Shown piece after piece: positions 47,581-56,748 of a stretch of DNA of 64,000 bases (position 1 is its first letter; each line of letters starts with the position of its first letter). The position numbers were made by a program, and so were the translations under genes. The notes beneath the pieces were generated by a model, which ran no database searches, was not told where the DNA came from, and saw nothing but the letters and a program-made list of their open reading frames with translations. The stretch covers positions 806,001 to 870,000 of the forward strand of contig NZ_BMYZ01000001.1 of assembly GCF_014652535.1 (NCBI RefSeq), given 5' to 3'. Source of the DNA: Cellvibrio zantedeschiae. GTDB lineage: Bacteria > Pseudomonadota > Gammaproteobacteria > Pseudomonadales > Cellvibrionaceae.

Positions 47581-48558
47581 ATGCAAATAATCGGTATGAA
47601 AAATCCCGGTACGTCTGATGTGCTCTATCTTGCGAGCGCAGAAAAACCGCAACCTAAATCAGATGAAGTTTTAATTCGCGTTCACGCCGCAGGAGTCAAT
47701 CGTCCAGATGTTTTGCAGCGTGAAGGTTTATATCCTGCACCGGCAGATGCATCACCCATTTTAGGTTTAGAAGTCGCGGGCGAAATCGTTGCGCTCGGTG
47801 AAGACGTTTCAGAATGGAAACTGGGCGATAAAGTTTGCGCTTTAGTAAACGGCGGTGGTTACGCCGAATATGCTGCCGCACCTGCTGCACAATGTTTACC
47901 CATTCCCGATAATTTTACATTCGTACAAGCCGCTGCATTACCAGAAACTTTTTTTACCGTGTGGCATAATTTATTTCAACGCGCGCAATTAAAAGCCGGC
48001 GAAACCTTGTTAATCCACGGCGGTACCAGCGGCATAGGCACAACTGCAATTCAAGTGACGATTGCCTTTGGTGTAAAAGTATTTGCAACGGCAGGTTCAG
48101 TTGAAAAATGCCAAGCGATTGAAAAGCTCGGTGCTGTAGCGATTAATTATCGCGAGCAAGATTTTGTTGCAGAAATAAAATCCAAAACCCAAGGGCAGGG
48201 CGCTAACGTCATATTAGATATGGTTGGCGGTGATTATATCCAGCGCAACTTTTCTGCTGCGGCTAAGGATGGTCGAATCGTCAATATCGCTTTTTTAAAT
48301 GGCAGCAAAACCGAACTGGATTTAATGCCACTCATGTTAAAACGTCTAACGCTCACAGGTTCAACACTGCGAGCACAATCTGCACAAGTGAAGGCGCAAA
48401 TCGCACAAGAATTAAAACAACAGGTTTGGCCGCTGTTAAATAAGCAAACAAATTTACCGATGATTGATTCCGTGTTTCCATTGCATCATGTGGCACAAGC
48501 TCATGAGCGTATGGAATCTGGTAAGCATATTGGAAAAATAATATTGACTGTCATCTAA
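47581..48558 (+). CDS. NAD(P)H:quinone oxidoreductase, zinc-independent MDR family
   Basis: 325-residue medium-chain reductase of the PIG3/quinone oxidoreductase type. The N-terminal catalytic domain has AAGVNRPDVLQREGLYP and no zinc ligands; the cofactor domain has LIHGGTSGIGTTAIQ. It is expected to reduce quinones or related electrophiles with NADPH. Located 54 bases after pdxH. The next gene starts 176 bases downstream. Confidence 0.9.
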   Translation: MQIIGMKNPGTSDVLYLASAEKPQPKSDEVLIRVHAAGVNRPDVLQREGLYPAPADASPILGLEVAGEIVALGEDVSEWKLGDKVCALVNGGGYAEYAAAPAAQCLPIPDNFTFVQAAALPETFFTVWHNLFQRAQLKAGETLLIHGGTSGIGTTAIQVTIAFGVKVFATAGSVEKCQAIEKLGAVAINYREQDFVAEIKSKTQGQGANVILDMVGGDYIQRNFSAAAKDGRIVNIAFLNGSKTELDLMPLMLKRLTLTGSTLRAQSAQVKAQIAQELKQQVWPLLNKQTNLPMIDSVFPLHHVAQAHERMESGKHIGKIILTVI

Positions 48559-48648
48559 GAAATGCCAGTTTTTGGTGCAATCTTTTCTGGTGCTTGAGTA
48601 GTTGCTTCTCATGAGTGTCGGACGCTTATCAAATTCCCCCTGTTTTTA

Positions 48649-48677
48649 TTGACGGCAAATGTTGCTATTGGTACACA
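48649..48677 (+). promoter_or_regulatory. Weak candidate promoter of the TelA/ABC operon
   Basis: TTGACG at 48649-48654 is followed after 17 bases by TACACA, only half matching the -10 consensus. It is the best candidate in the 176-base gap before the operon's first gene. A strong AAAGGAG site follows at 48721-48727. Confidence 0.25.
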
Positions 48678-48734
48678 TGGCGCCTCAGGAAAAAACAAAC
48701 AGCTCATTACTATTATCGAAAAAGGAGAACTTGC

Positions 48735-50450
48735 GTGAAAACTGATTATTCCAGGATGCTGGCAGGCTTGTTGTTATGTCTCACCGCTATGAGCGCGTGG
48801 AGTATTGAATACATTACGCCGAAACCCCTGGCAGAAACGCTCAAGGGTTCTGTGGGCACAGTCAAAAACGGTACTCTTGAGCTGCCCATTATTTCCTGGG
48901 GAGCGGATATAGCAACTATTCACGCAAATGGTAATGGTATTAGCACTGCACCAGATTCTTTGTTCGGGCAAGCCGGGCTGGATTTCAAACTCGTGCGTGA
49001 AGATGTGTTTGCTCGTCAACTCGAAAAATACATGTCTGGTACCACACCTTATTTGCGCGGCACCATGGGCATGATCAATATGGCCAGCGATTTGCTCGCA
49101 GGTGATCCACGCACCAAACCTGTTGTTATTGCCAAGCTCTCTGATTCCGCAGGTGGTGATGTATTGGTCGTAAAAGAAGGTATTCGCACAGTTGCAGATC
49201 TGCGCGGTAAAACTGTTGCGCTGCAAGCTTACGGCCCGCACCTGGATTATTTAAATCGTTTGCTTAACGATGCAAATTTAACGCTCGCCGATATCAAAGT
49301 GAAATGGGTGCGCGATTTAACCGCAAGTGCAAATTCGCCTGCAGAAGCCCTGCGCCAAAAAGATGTAGATGCCGCTTTTGTGATTACTCCCGACGCGCTC
49401 GCGCTCACATCAAACGGTACCGTAGGTACAGGTGCTGAAGAATCTGTACGTGGTGCACGCGTATTAGTTTCCACCAAAACTGCCAATAAAGTTATTGTAG
49501 ATGTGTACGCAGTGCGCGCGGATTATCTCGAGCAAAATCGTGCAAAAGTTGAAGCTTTTGTGTCGGTATTGTTGAAAGCGCAAGAGCAAGTTGCGGTATT
49601 GGTAACCAACAGCGGTTCGCAAAAAGCGGAATATCAAAAGCTGATGAAATCTTCCGCTAAATTATTACTGGATTCTGAACAAGCAGTTGCAGATGCCGAA
49701 GGTATGTATGCCGATGCTGCACTCGCGTTATTTAACGGCAACAAAGCATTCTTTGCTGGTGCGGGCGAACAGCGCAGTTTTGAGGTGATTGCAAAAGAAT
49801 CACTTGCAGGTATTAAACAATTTGGTTTGGCGAGCGGGCGCGAATTATTGCGTGCGCAAATGTGGGATTACGGTCGCTTGCAAGCACAAGTGGGCGCTGT
49901 AAAAGAAAAGCAAGCGAGCCGCTTCGATCAAAAAGCGGCGACAGCAACAGTAAACCGCATGCAACAACAGGGCGCGTTGCAATCCAATGAGCTTTATTCA
50001 TTTGAAGTATTTTTTGCACCTAACCAAAACGCATTTACGGCAGAAATGTATAAAGATGCTTTTGATCGCGTTATTGAGTTGGCGGGAACTTATGGCGGTG
50101 CACTGATTACAGTAGAAGGCCACAGTGACCCCATGGAGTATTTACGCAAGCGTAAAGCGAATGAATCTGCATTGGTGCTTGGGCAAATCAAACAAGCAGC
50201 GCGCAATTTGAGTTTGAGCCGTTCGCAAGCGGTGCGTGATGCAATTTTGCAATACGGGAAATCTAAAAATATTGTGTTGGATGCAAGCCAGTTTGTCACC
50301 GTTGGCCACGGAATTGCCATGCCCAAAACGGGCATTTGCGGCGATGAACCCTGTGCACCTAAAACTGAAGCAGAATGGCGTACCAACATGCGGGTAGTTT
50401 TCCGTATTGTTCAAGTTGAAGCGGAAGCAGAAGTCTTTAAACCTTTGTAA
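48735..50450 (+). CDS. Substrate-binding-protein/OmpA-domain fusion (first in operon)
   Basis: 571-residue exported protein starting with GTG, seven bases after AAAGGAG; upstream in-frame codons to 48615 are not family-like. Signal peptide about 1-23 (ending AWS). Residues about 50-300 resemble the NMT1/SsuA-type periplasmic binding fold (SDSAGGDVLVVKEGIRTVAD, RGKTVALQAYGPHLDYLNRL, KDVDAAFVITPDAL). After a helical stretch, residues about 420-560 form an OmpA-like peptidoglycan-binding domain (FEVFFAPNQNAFTAE, VEGHSDPMEY, LSLSRSQAVRD, RTNMRVVFRI). Such a protein would hold a ligand receptor on the cell wall. It opens an eight-gene operon with vWA, XpaC-like, TelA and ABC genes. Confidence 0.8.
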   Translation: MKTDYSRMLAGLLLCLTAMSAWSIEYITPKPLAETLKGSVGTVKNGTLELPIISWGADIATIHANGNGISTAPDSLFGQAGLDFKLVREDVFARQLEKYMSGTTPYLRGTMGMINMASDLLAGDPRTKPVVIAKLSDSAGGDVLVVKEGIRTVADLRGKTVALQAYGPHLDYLNRLLNDANLTLADIKVKWVRDLTASANSPAEALRQKDVDAAFVITPDALALTSNGTVGTGAEESVRGARVLVSTKTANKVIVDVYAVRADYLEQNRAKVEAFVSVLLKAQEQVAVLVTNSGSQKAEYQKLMKSSAKLLLDSEQAVADAEGMYADAALALFNGNKAFFAGAGEQRSFEVIAKESLAGIKQFGLASGRELLRAQMWDYGRLQAQVGAVKEKQASRFDQKAATATVNRMQQQGALQSNELYSFEVFFAPNQNAFTAEMYKDAFDRVIELAGTYGGALITVEGHSDPMEYLRKRKANESALVLGQIKQAARNLSLSRSQAVRDAILQYGKSKNIVLDASQFVTVGHGIAMPKTGICGDEPCAPKTEAEWRTNMRVVFRIVQVEAEAEVFKPL

Positions 50451-50460
50451 GGACGCGACC

Positions 50461-51243
50461 ATGAAAAAATTATTAGTAAGTGCGCCGGCGCTATTGCTGC
50501 TCGTGGCTTGCGATCAACAGCCTGATAGCAAGCAGGCAATAGAAAATATCCAGGGTCCACAAAATCTGGGACACCTATATGCGGGGAAGCCAACGGAATA
50601 TACCTGGCCTGTTATTGAACAAGCAGGTGCAATACAAATTTCCGCATCTTTGCTCGCGCAAAATTATTACTTGGTTATTGATGGCTCAGGCTCCATGGAT
50701 GAGGTAGGTTGCTCAGGTAATCGCAAAAAAATCGACGTTGCAAAAGAAGCGGTAAATCAATTTATTGACAGCATTCCCAAAGATGCCAATGTCGGTTTGC
50801 TCGTGTTTGACGATAAGGGAATAGGTGAACGTGTTGCGCTTAGCGTGGATCACGACAGTGTTAAACAGGAAGTGCAAAATATTTCCGCCAATGGCGGTAC
50901 ACCTTTGCTTGAAGCAATGTCGCGCGCCTACAGCGCAATCACTGCGCAAGGGCAGCAGCAATTAGGTTACGGCGAATACCATATGGTAGTGGTGACTGAT
51001 GGTGAAGCTAATACTGGGCAAGATCCGGGCAGAATTGTTGATACTATTTTGCGTGCAAGCCCAATTACCTTGCACACCATCGGCTTTTGTATTGGCAACG
51101 GGCACAGTTTAAATGTACCGGGGCTTACTGACTATCGCGCGGCGAATAACCCTGATGAATTACTTGCCGGTTTGCAAAGTGTGTTGGCTGAATCTGCAGA
51201 ATATCCCGCTGATAAATTTGACTCTGGCGGAGTAAAACCATGA
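50461..51243 (+). CDS. von Willebrand factor A-domain lipoprotein
   Basis: 260-residue lipoprotein; lipobox LVAC gives Cys17. The vWA domain (about 68-245) has an intact metal-ion-dependent adhesion site: Asp74-Ser76-Ser78 in VIDGSGSMDE, Thr147 in GGTPLLEAM and Asp180 in VVTDGEANTG. vWA domains mediate metal-dependent protein contacts, so this may bridge the receptor proteins of the same operon. It starts 10 bases after the first fusion gene and overlaps the second by the ATGA at 51240-51243. ATG at 50461 gives the lipobox; an upstream in-frame start would lie inside the previous gene. Confidence 0.85.
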   Translation: MKKLLVSAPALLLLVACDQQPDSKQAIENIQGPQNLGHLYAGKPTEYTWPVIEQAGAIQISASLLAQNYYLVIDGSGSMDEVGCSGNRKKIDVAKEAVNQFIDSIPKDANVGLLVFDDKGIGERVALSVDHDSVKQEVQNISANGGTPLLEAMSRAYSAITAQGQQQLGYGEYHMVVVTDGEANTGQDPGRIVDTILRASPITLHTIGFCIGNGHSLNVPGLTDYRAANNPDELLAGLQSVLAESAEYPADKFDSGGVKP

Positions 51244-52784
51244 GTGGTCACGTCAAGGTTGCAATGGGTTTATTTGTGGCGGGTGCACTGGCGTTGTTTG
51301 GTTATTGGTTTTGGAATGAAAGAAAAGTTGAAAATGCTTTTTACCAAACATCGGATGCCGCTGGCGCTAAAGATAAAATTCGAATCGCAGTAGATTCATG
51401 GGTGGGTTATTACCCTTTATGTTCTGTTGGGCTAAAGCGTCGTTTGCGCGAAGTAGGTTACTCGCTGGAATGTGTGGATGACGGTGCAAATTATCCAGAG
51501 CGTATTAATGCGTTGGCGCGTGGTGAATATGATTTCGCGGTAGCCACAGTAGATAGTTATGTGCATGCGGGTGTCGCAGCGCGCTACCCCGGAGTAGTGG
51601 TTGCGGTGATCGACGAATCAAAAGGTGGAGATGCCCTGGTTGCGCGCAAAGATAAGCTTGCGTCGATTGACGATTTGAAAAAAGGCAGCCCACACATTGC
51701 ATTGACTCCCAACTCTCCCAGCGATTATCTAGCTAAATCGCTTTCGGTGCATTTTGGAATTCCAACCCTTGCACGTGGTAAACCCTGGCGTGCAGAAGTT
51801 GCAGGTTCAGGCGAAGCCTTAAAAAGTTTGCGTTCAGGCAAAGTGGATGCTGCTGTGTTGTGGGAACCGGATGTAAGCCGCGCGCTGGCCAATGAAAATT
51901 ATCACCGCATAATTGGTACAGAAAAAACCCAACGTTTAATTGTGGATGTTTTGCTCGCACAGCGTGAGCGCAGTCATGATCAGCCGGAAAAAGTGAAAGT
52001 ATTCTTACAACAGTATTTTCGCATGTTGAAACAATATCGCGATGACTCAAATTTATTTGAGCAGGAGTTGGCTGATTTTACCAAGCTTAAACCTGCTGAA
52101 GTTGCCGTCATGGTTAAAGGAGTGAAGTGGGCGTCGCTTGCTGAAAACGTAGAGTTGTGGATGGCGCACACCGCCGAGGTTCCGTCGCAAGAAGCGTTAA
52201 TCAGCTCTATTGAATCTGTGGTAGCGGTGCTTAAAGAATATGGTGATCTGGATGCGAATCCTTTACCGGATGGCGATGCTTATAGATTGGTGAACAGCGC
52301 ATTTGTGCACGGCCTTTATCAGGAAAGTGAAACGGGAATATTCAAGGGTGCGGCTCAGGCCAATCAAAATGCTAATGAATATGCCGAACTTAGCGATGCA
52401 CAATGGGCTGCGTTGCGTGAAGTGGGTACGCTGAAAATGCGTCCCATCAGTTTTGCATCGGGCAGTGATATTTTGACCATTGAAGATAAAGAGCAGTTAG
52501 ATCAAATCACAGAAAATTTATCGCATTACCCCAGCTTTCGTGTAGAAATTCGCGGTCATTCCGGCGTGCGCGGTGATGCAGAGGAAAATAAACTTTTGTC
52601 GCAATCCCGTGCTGAATCTGTTGCGCGTTATTTGGAGTTGACGCACAACATTCCTACAGCACGTATGCATCCCGTTGGTTTTGGTGGCAGTAAACCGCTT
52701 GTGCGTCAGTCTGACGAGTCCGAGCGCGCCTACAATTATCGTTTGCCTCGCGTTGAGCTGGTGTTGTTGGGGGCAGAGTTGTGA
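51240..52784 (+). CDS. Substrate-binding-protein/OmpA-domain fusion (second)
   Basis: 514 residues. Instead of a cleaved signal it has an N-terminal membrane anchor (about 7-25). Residues about 45-330 are an NMT1/SsuA-like binding domain (IRIAVDSWVGYYPLCSVGLK, YDFAVATVDSYVHAG, GGDALVARKDKLASIDDLKK, KVDAAVLWEPDVSRA). Residues about 395-512 are OmpA-like (ISFASGSDILTIEDKEQL, VEIRGHSGVRG, LSQSRAESVARYLE, RLPRVELVLLG). It shares the fold order of the first gene of the operon but is diverged. It would tether a solute-binding domain between inner membrane and peptidoglycan. Translationally coupled to the vWA gene. Confidence 0.82.
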   Translation: MSGHVKVAMGLFVAGALALFGYWFWNERKVENAFYQTSDAAGAKDKIRIAVDSWVGYYPLCSVGLKRRLREVGYSLECVDDGANYPERINALARGEYDFAVATVDSYVHAGVAARYPGVVVAVIDESKGGDALVARKDKLASIDDLKKGSPHIALTPNSPSDYLAKSLSVHFGIPTLARGKPWRAEVAGSGEALKSLRSGKVDAAVLWEPDVSRALANENYHRIIGTEKTQRLIVDVLLAQRERSHDQPEKVKVFLQQYFRMLKQYRDDSNLFEQELADFTKLKPAEVAVMVKGVKWASLAENVELWMAHTAEVPSQEALISSIESVVAVLKEYGDLDANPLPDGDAYRLVNSAFVHGLYQESETGIFKGAAQANQNANEYAELSDAQWAALREVGTLKMRPISFASGSDILTIEDKEQLDQITENLSHYPSFRVEIRGHSGVRGDAEENKLLSQSRAESVARYLELTHNIPTARMHPVGFGGSKPLVRQSDESERAYNYRLPRVELVLLGAEL

Positions 52785-52794
52785 GTAAAAAGTT

Positions 52795-53598
52795 ATGAGT
52801 GAGCCATCAAATAATCAACCCGTAACACCAGAAAAAATGCCTGGCTTATTGTTGCAGCGTTCAATTGGCAGTCCTTTTGTTTTGTATCCCACTGCAACTG
52901 CAGGTATAGGTGCTGTTGCTGGTGCACTCTTTGGCTTCACCTTAATTCCCGGAGCTTTGTTAATAGGTGGTTTGGCTATAGCGGCGGGTGGGTTCTTAAC
53001 AGAGTTTGGCTTTCGCCGCGATACTAATGTCAAAGCAATTATTCTTGCCGCAACCCGTAAAATGGAATTTGAGCGCGCACAAATTATTGCTGTGTTGAAT
53101 AATGAAATTGACGATACCAGTTTGCCAAGTGCACGTAGTCAGCTGGACGATTTTAAACGCAAGTTTGAAACTTTTGTGGATGTATTGGATGACCGTTTTA
53201 ACCCCGGCGAGCTTACGTTTATTCGCTACATGAGTGTTGCTGAACAAGTGTATTTATCGGGGTTGGATAATTTGCGCAATGCGGTTATTTCCAGCAAAGC
53301 GATTCAAACGACAGATGTCGGTGTCTTGCAAAGCCGTTTGGAAAAATTGGGTTCATCTAGTAACGATGATATTGAGCGGGCGGCGCTGAGTGAGCGTCTG
53401 CGTGGTTATGAAGAAACCAAAAAATCTATTACAGATTTAATCGTCATCAACGAAAAAGCCTTAACTGTACTCGATAGTGTGACGCAAAAACTGGCGCGTA
53501 CGCAGGTTTCAAAAGGAATGGCCGATAGTGACACAGAATCGGCAATGCAAGAATTAGGGCGTATGGGCGAGATGTTGGCGCGCTACGCACAATCTTAA
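52795..53598 (+). CDS. XpaC-like membrane protein
   Basis: 267 residues. Two close hydrophobic segments (about 28-72, Gly/Ala-rich, with a proline turn) are followed by a cytoplasmic helical region with coiled-coil character (about 80-265). I did not recognise it by a strong motif. The topology, size and position directly upstream of a telA gene match the XpaC family (5-bromo-4-chloroindolyl phosphate hydrolysis protein), which pairs with TelA in Bacillus and other bacteria. Function of XpaC is not established. Ten bases after the previous gene. Confidence 0.6.
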   Translation: MSEPSNNQPVTPEKMPGLLLQRSIGSPFVLYPTATAGIGAVAGALFGFTLIPGALLIGGLAIAAGGFLTEFGFRRDTNVKAIILAATRKMEFERAQIIAVLNNEIDDTSLPSARSQLDDFKRKFETFVDVLDDRFNPGELTFIRYMSVAEQVYLSGLDNLRNAVISSKAIQTTDVGVLQSRLEKLGSSSNDDIERAALSERLRGYEETKKSITDLIVINEKALTVLDSVTQKLARTQVSKGMADSDTESAMQELGRMGEMLARYAQS

Positions 53599-53625
53599 AT
53601 TAAAGTTGAACAGGGGAAGACTCTA

Positions 53626-54852
53626 ATGGCTGCTACTATCGAACAAGAAAAACCCGTTACCAATTTACAGGTTCTTACCAAAGAAATGATTGCACCAGAA
53701 ATGGCTGTGCCTGCTGCGGGTACCAGCGACGAAATGGAAGCCGCTGCCAATAAAGTAGTTGATCATTTGTTTAAAGTGGATGTTCAAAATGAAACTGCAA
53801 AAGCTGCAGCGGTTAGCTCAGTGGAAACCATGGGCTTGCGTGCGCAGCAAGAGGCATCGCGTCGCTCACAAATGCTCAAGCAACCTATAGCGGTGCTGGC
53901 GCGCAATTCTGAAGATGGTGGCCCGGTGGCAAAATCTTTACTGGATTTGCGCGATCAAGTGGAGGATTTGGATCCCAACAAATACGATTTTTCTGCGTCT
54001 GGTATTCGCCGTTTATTGGGCAGCATCCCGGGTATAGGTTCACCCATTCGCCGCTACTTTTCGAAATTCCAGTCTTCGGAAGCAGTTATCGACAATATTG
54101 TTGCTGCGTTGGAAAAAGGTGGTGAGCAATTAAAGCGTGACAATATTACCTTGGCAGATGACCAAAAACATTTTCGTGAGTTAGCGGTCAAGCTTGCGCA
54201 AGCGGTTGCTTTTGGCCAATTGATTGACGCCAAGCTGGTAGAAAAGCTTAATGAAGTTTTAAAGGAAGATCCGCTCTATTCATTTATTGAGCAGGAATTA
54301 TTATTCCCGCTGCGCCAACGCATTATGGATTTGCAACAACAACAAGCGGTTGCCCAGCAATCTGTGTTGACGGTAGAAGTTATTATTCGCAACAACAAAG
54401 AATTAATTCGCGGTGTACAACGCGCTCTGAATGTTACGGTTAATGCACTGAGTACGGCAGTTACGCTTGCACTTGCGTTGGAAAATCAACGCATCACATT
54501 GGAGAAAGTTAAGCAAGTCAATCAAGTGACTAACGATTTAATTGCAGGTACAGCGGCTAAGTTGCGCACTCAGGGAGTTGAAATCCACAAGCAAGCAGCA
54601 TCAACCATGTTGGATATGGAAGTGCTTAAAAAAGCATTCCAGGATATTGCAGCTGCACTGGATGATATAGAGCGCTTCCGCAGCGATGCCTTGCCAGCCA
54701 TGCAGCAGACAATTCAGGAAATGGATACCGCTAATATCGAAAACGCAGAGCGCATTGAAACTTTGATCCGTGGTCGCGAATCGCAAACCAAAATGGGCGT
54801 TGCGACAGATGAAGATATTTTTGAATTTATCGATAAGCCAAAAGCGGAATAA
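53626..54852 (+). CDS. TelA-family (toxic anion resistance) protein
   Basis: 408-residue soluble protein of the TelA/KlaA family (PF05816), first linked to tellurite resistance but with unknown biochemistry. Long helical architecture; recognisable blocks are NKYDFSASGIRRLLGSIPGI, PIRRYFSKFQSSEAVIDNIV, NITLADDQKHFRELAVKLAQ, and the C-terminal LALALENQRITLEKVKQVNQ and ALPAMQQTIQEMD. No membrane segment, so cytoplasmic and probably associated with the XpaC-like protein encoded 28 bases upstream. Confidence 0.9.
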   Translation: MAATIEQEKPVTNLQVLTKEMIAPEMAVPAAGTSDEMEAAANKVVDHLFKVDVQNETAKAAAVSSVETMGLRAQQEASRRSQMLKQPIAVLARNSEDGGPVAKSLLDLRDQVEDLDPNKYDFSASGIRRLLGSIPGIGSPIRRYFSKFQSSEAVIDNIVAALEKGGEQLKRDNITLADDQKHFRELAVKLAQAVAFGQLIDAKLVEKLNEVLKEDPLYSFIEQELLFPLRQRIMDLQQQQAVAQQSVLTVEVIIRNNKELIRGVQRALNVTVNALSTAVTLALALENQRITLEKVKQVNQVTNDLIAGTAAKLRTQGVEIHKQAASTMLDMEVLKKAFQDIAAALDDIERFRSDALPAMQQTIQEMDTANIENAERIETLIRGRESQTKMGVATDEDIFEFIDKPKAE

Positions 54853-54878
54853 ATTAAATAATTTAAAAGGAATAAATC

Positions 54879-55922
54879 ATGAAAATATCACGCAAATTAT
54901 TGTTGGCTGTTGCTGCATTTATGCTGTCTTCCAGCGCGCTCGCAGCAAATGCATTTAAAGTATGTTGGTCACACTACACGGGCTGGGAGCCATGGCAGTA
55001 TGCGCAAGACAGCGGCATCCTTAAAAAATGGGCCGATAAAAACGGCATTAAAATTGATTTAACCTTGGTTAATGATTACATCGAATCAGTAAACCTCTAT
55101 ACAACTGGTCAGTTTGATGCATGCACCATGACCAATATGGATGCGCTAACTATTCCTGCGGCGGGTGGTGTCGATTCTACGGCATTAATTATTGGTGATT
55201 ATTCCAATGGTAATGACGGCATAGTCGTGCGTGGTGGTAAAACTGTTGCTGATTTGAAAGGTCGCGATATATTAATGGTTGAACTTTCGGTATCACATTA
55301 TATGTTGGCGCGGGCGCTGAGTTTAAATGGATTAAGTGAACGCGATGTAAAAGTCATTAACACCTCAGATGCAGATATTGCCGCTGCATTTGCTGTGCAG
55401 ACAAAAGCTGCGGTAGTGACATGGAATCCACCTTTGCAACAGGTTCGCCAGCAAAAAGGTGCAACCCTAGTGTTTGATTCGTCAAAAATTCCCGGTGAGA
55501 TTTTGGATTTAATGGTTGTCAAAACCAATGCAGATCCTCGCTTGAAGAAAGCCCTGGTTGGCGCCTGGTATGAAACTATGAAAGCCATGTCTGGCGGTGG
55601 CCAGACCCAGCGTAACGCAATAGCCGCTATGGCAAAAAGTGCGGGTGGTACTGAAGCAGAATTTAATGCCCAGCTGACAACGACCAATATGTTTTACGTA
55701 CCGGCAGATGCAGCGAAAATTGCGCTTGATCCACAGCTGGTAAAAACCATGGATACAGTGCGAAAATTCAGTTTTGCAAAAGGTTTATTCGGTACCAATG
55801 CAAAAAATGTAGATGCGATTGGAATTGAATTCCCTAACGCAAAAATATTGGGCGATCCAAAAAATATTAAATTGCGTTTTGACTTGTCCATAACTGAGCA
55901 GGCACGCGATGGCAAACTCTGA
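54879..55922 (+). CDS. ABC importer substrate-binding protein, urea-carboxylase-region type
   Basis: 347-residue periplasmic binding protein; signal peptide about 1-22 (ending ALA). The mature start WSHYTGWEPWQYAQDSGILK, then VNDYIESVNLYTTGQFDA, TMTNMDALTIPAAGGVD, LIIGDYSNGNDGIVV and FDSSKIPGEILDLMVVKT match my recollection of the family TIGR03427, binding proteins encoded next to urea (guanidine) carboxylase genes. The transported solute may thus be guanidine- or urea-like, but no carboxylase gene is present here. It overlaps the permease gene by 14 bases. Confidence 0.85.
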   Translation: MKISRKLLLAVAAFMLSSSALAANAFKVCWSHYTGWEPWQYAQDSGILKKWADKNGIKIDLTLVNDYIESVNLYTTGQFDACTMTNMDALTIPAAGGVDSTALIIGDYSNGNDGIVVRGGKTVADLKGRDILMVELSVSHYMLARALSLNGLSERDVKVINTSDADIAAAFAVQTKAAVVTWNPPLQQVRQQKGATLVFDSSKIPGEILDLMVVKTNADPRLKKALVGAWYETMKAMSGGGQTQRNAIAAMAKSAGGTEAEFNAQLTTTNMFYVPADAAKIALDPQLVKTMDTVRKFSFAKGLFGTNAKNVDAIGIEFPNAKILGDPKNIKLRFDLSITEQARDGKL

Positions 55923-56748
55923 TCGAAAATTATTCTGGGGTGTGCATGCACAGCAACCCAAATGGCTGAAAATAATTTTAGGTACCTTGCCATTTGTGCT
56001 CTTGCTGATTGCTTATCTCTGGGCTGCGGATGTGCGCCACACAGAAAACCCGGACGACAAATTGTTGCCGGGTATCAGTCAAATGGTAGAAGCCATGTCG
56101 CCCTTAATGTTTGAAGAAAATCGCCGCAGTGGTACCTATGTATTTTGGGATGATAGTCTCGCGAGTTTGAAGCGTCTCGCGGTGGGAGTTGGTCTTGCCT
56201 ATCTTGTAGCCCTGTGGATTGGCATGAATATGGGTGTCTTCAGCGGCATGGAATCCATGGGCGGGCCTTTTAGTACCTTTATTGCCATGGTGCCGCCTTT
56301 AGCCTTATTACCCATTTTATTTATTACGTTGGGTGTTGATGAACTCGCGAAAGTTGCATTGATTTTTATTGGTGCCGCACCCGTTATGTTGCGCGATATT
56401 TATTTGTCGACCAAAGCTCTGCCGCGTGAACAATTGGTCAAAACGCTAACCTTGGGTGGAACCGATTCGGCCTACGTTTATCGAGTCGTATTGCCACAAT
56501 TGTTGCCGCGCTCTATTGATACATTGCGTTTGAATTTGGGCGCAGCCTGGTTATTTTTAATTGCAGCAGAGGCTATAGCGTCAACAAACGGTTTGGGTTA
56601 TCGAATTTTTCTTGTGCGCCGTTATCTGGCGATGGATGTCATTATTCCTTACGTGGCATGGATCACCTTGTTAGGCTTCACGTTGGATTATCTTCTGCGC
56701 GTATTTAGCCGAAAAATATTTCCCTGGTATCACGGAGGTGGAAAATGA
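55909..56748 (+). CDS. ABC importer permease (nitrate/sulfonate/taurine type)
   Basis: 279-residue inner-membrane permease of the SsuC/TauC/NrtB group, with about six membrane helices. The EAA-type cytoplasmic loop that contacts the ATPase is visible as LTLGGTDSAYVYRVVLPQLL ... LRLNLGAAWLFLIAAE. The first helix is at about 24-42. Its start overlaps the binding-protein gene and its end overlaps the ATPase gene by the ATGA at 56745-56748, so the three are translated together. Confidence 0.9.
   Translation: MANSDRKLFWGVHAQQPKWLKIILGTLPFVLLLIAYLWAADVRHTENPDDKLLPGISQMVEAMSPLMFEENRRSGTYVFWDDSLASLKRLAVGVGLAYLVALWIGMNMGVFSGMESMGGPFSTFIAMVPPLALLPILFITLGVDELAKVALIFIGAAPVMLRDIYLSTKALPREQLVKTLTLGGTDSAYVYRVVLPQLLPRSIDTLRLNLGAAWLFLIAAEAIASTNGLGYRIFLVRRYLAMDVIIPYVAWITLLGFTLDYLLRVFSRKIFPWYHGGGK

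Noticed and set aside
48559-48734. Possible guanidine-I riboswitch ahead of the TelA/ABC operon
   Set aside because: The importer type made this worth checking, but the conserved core sequences of that riboswitch class were not seen. A covariance-model search would be decisive.
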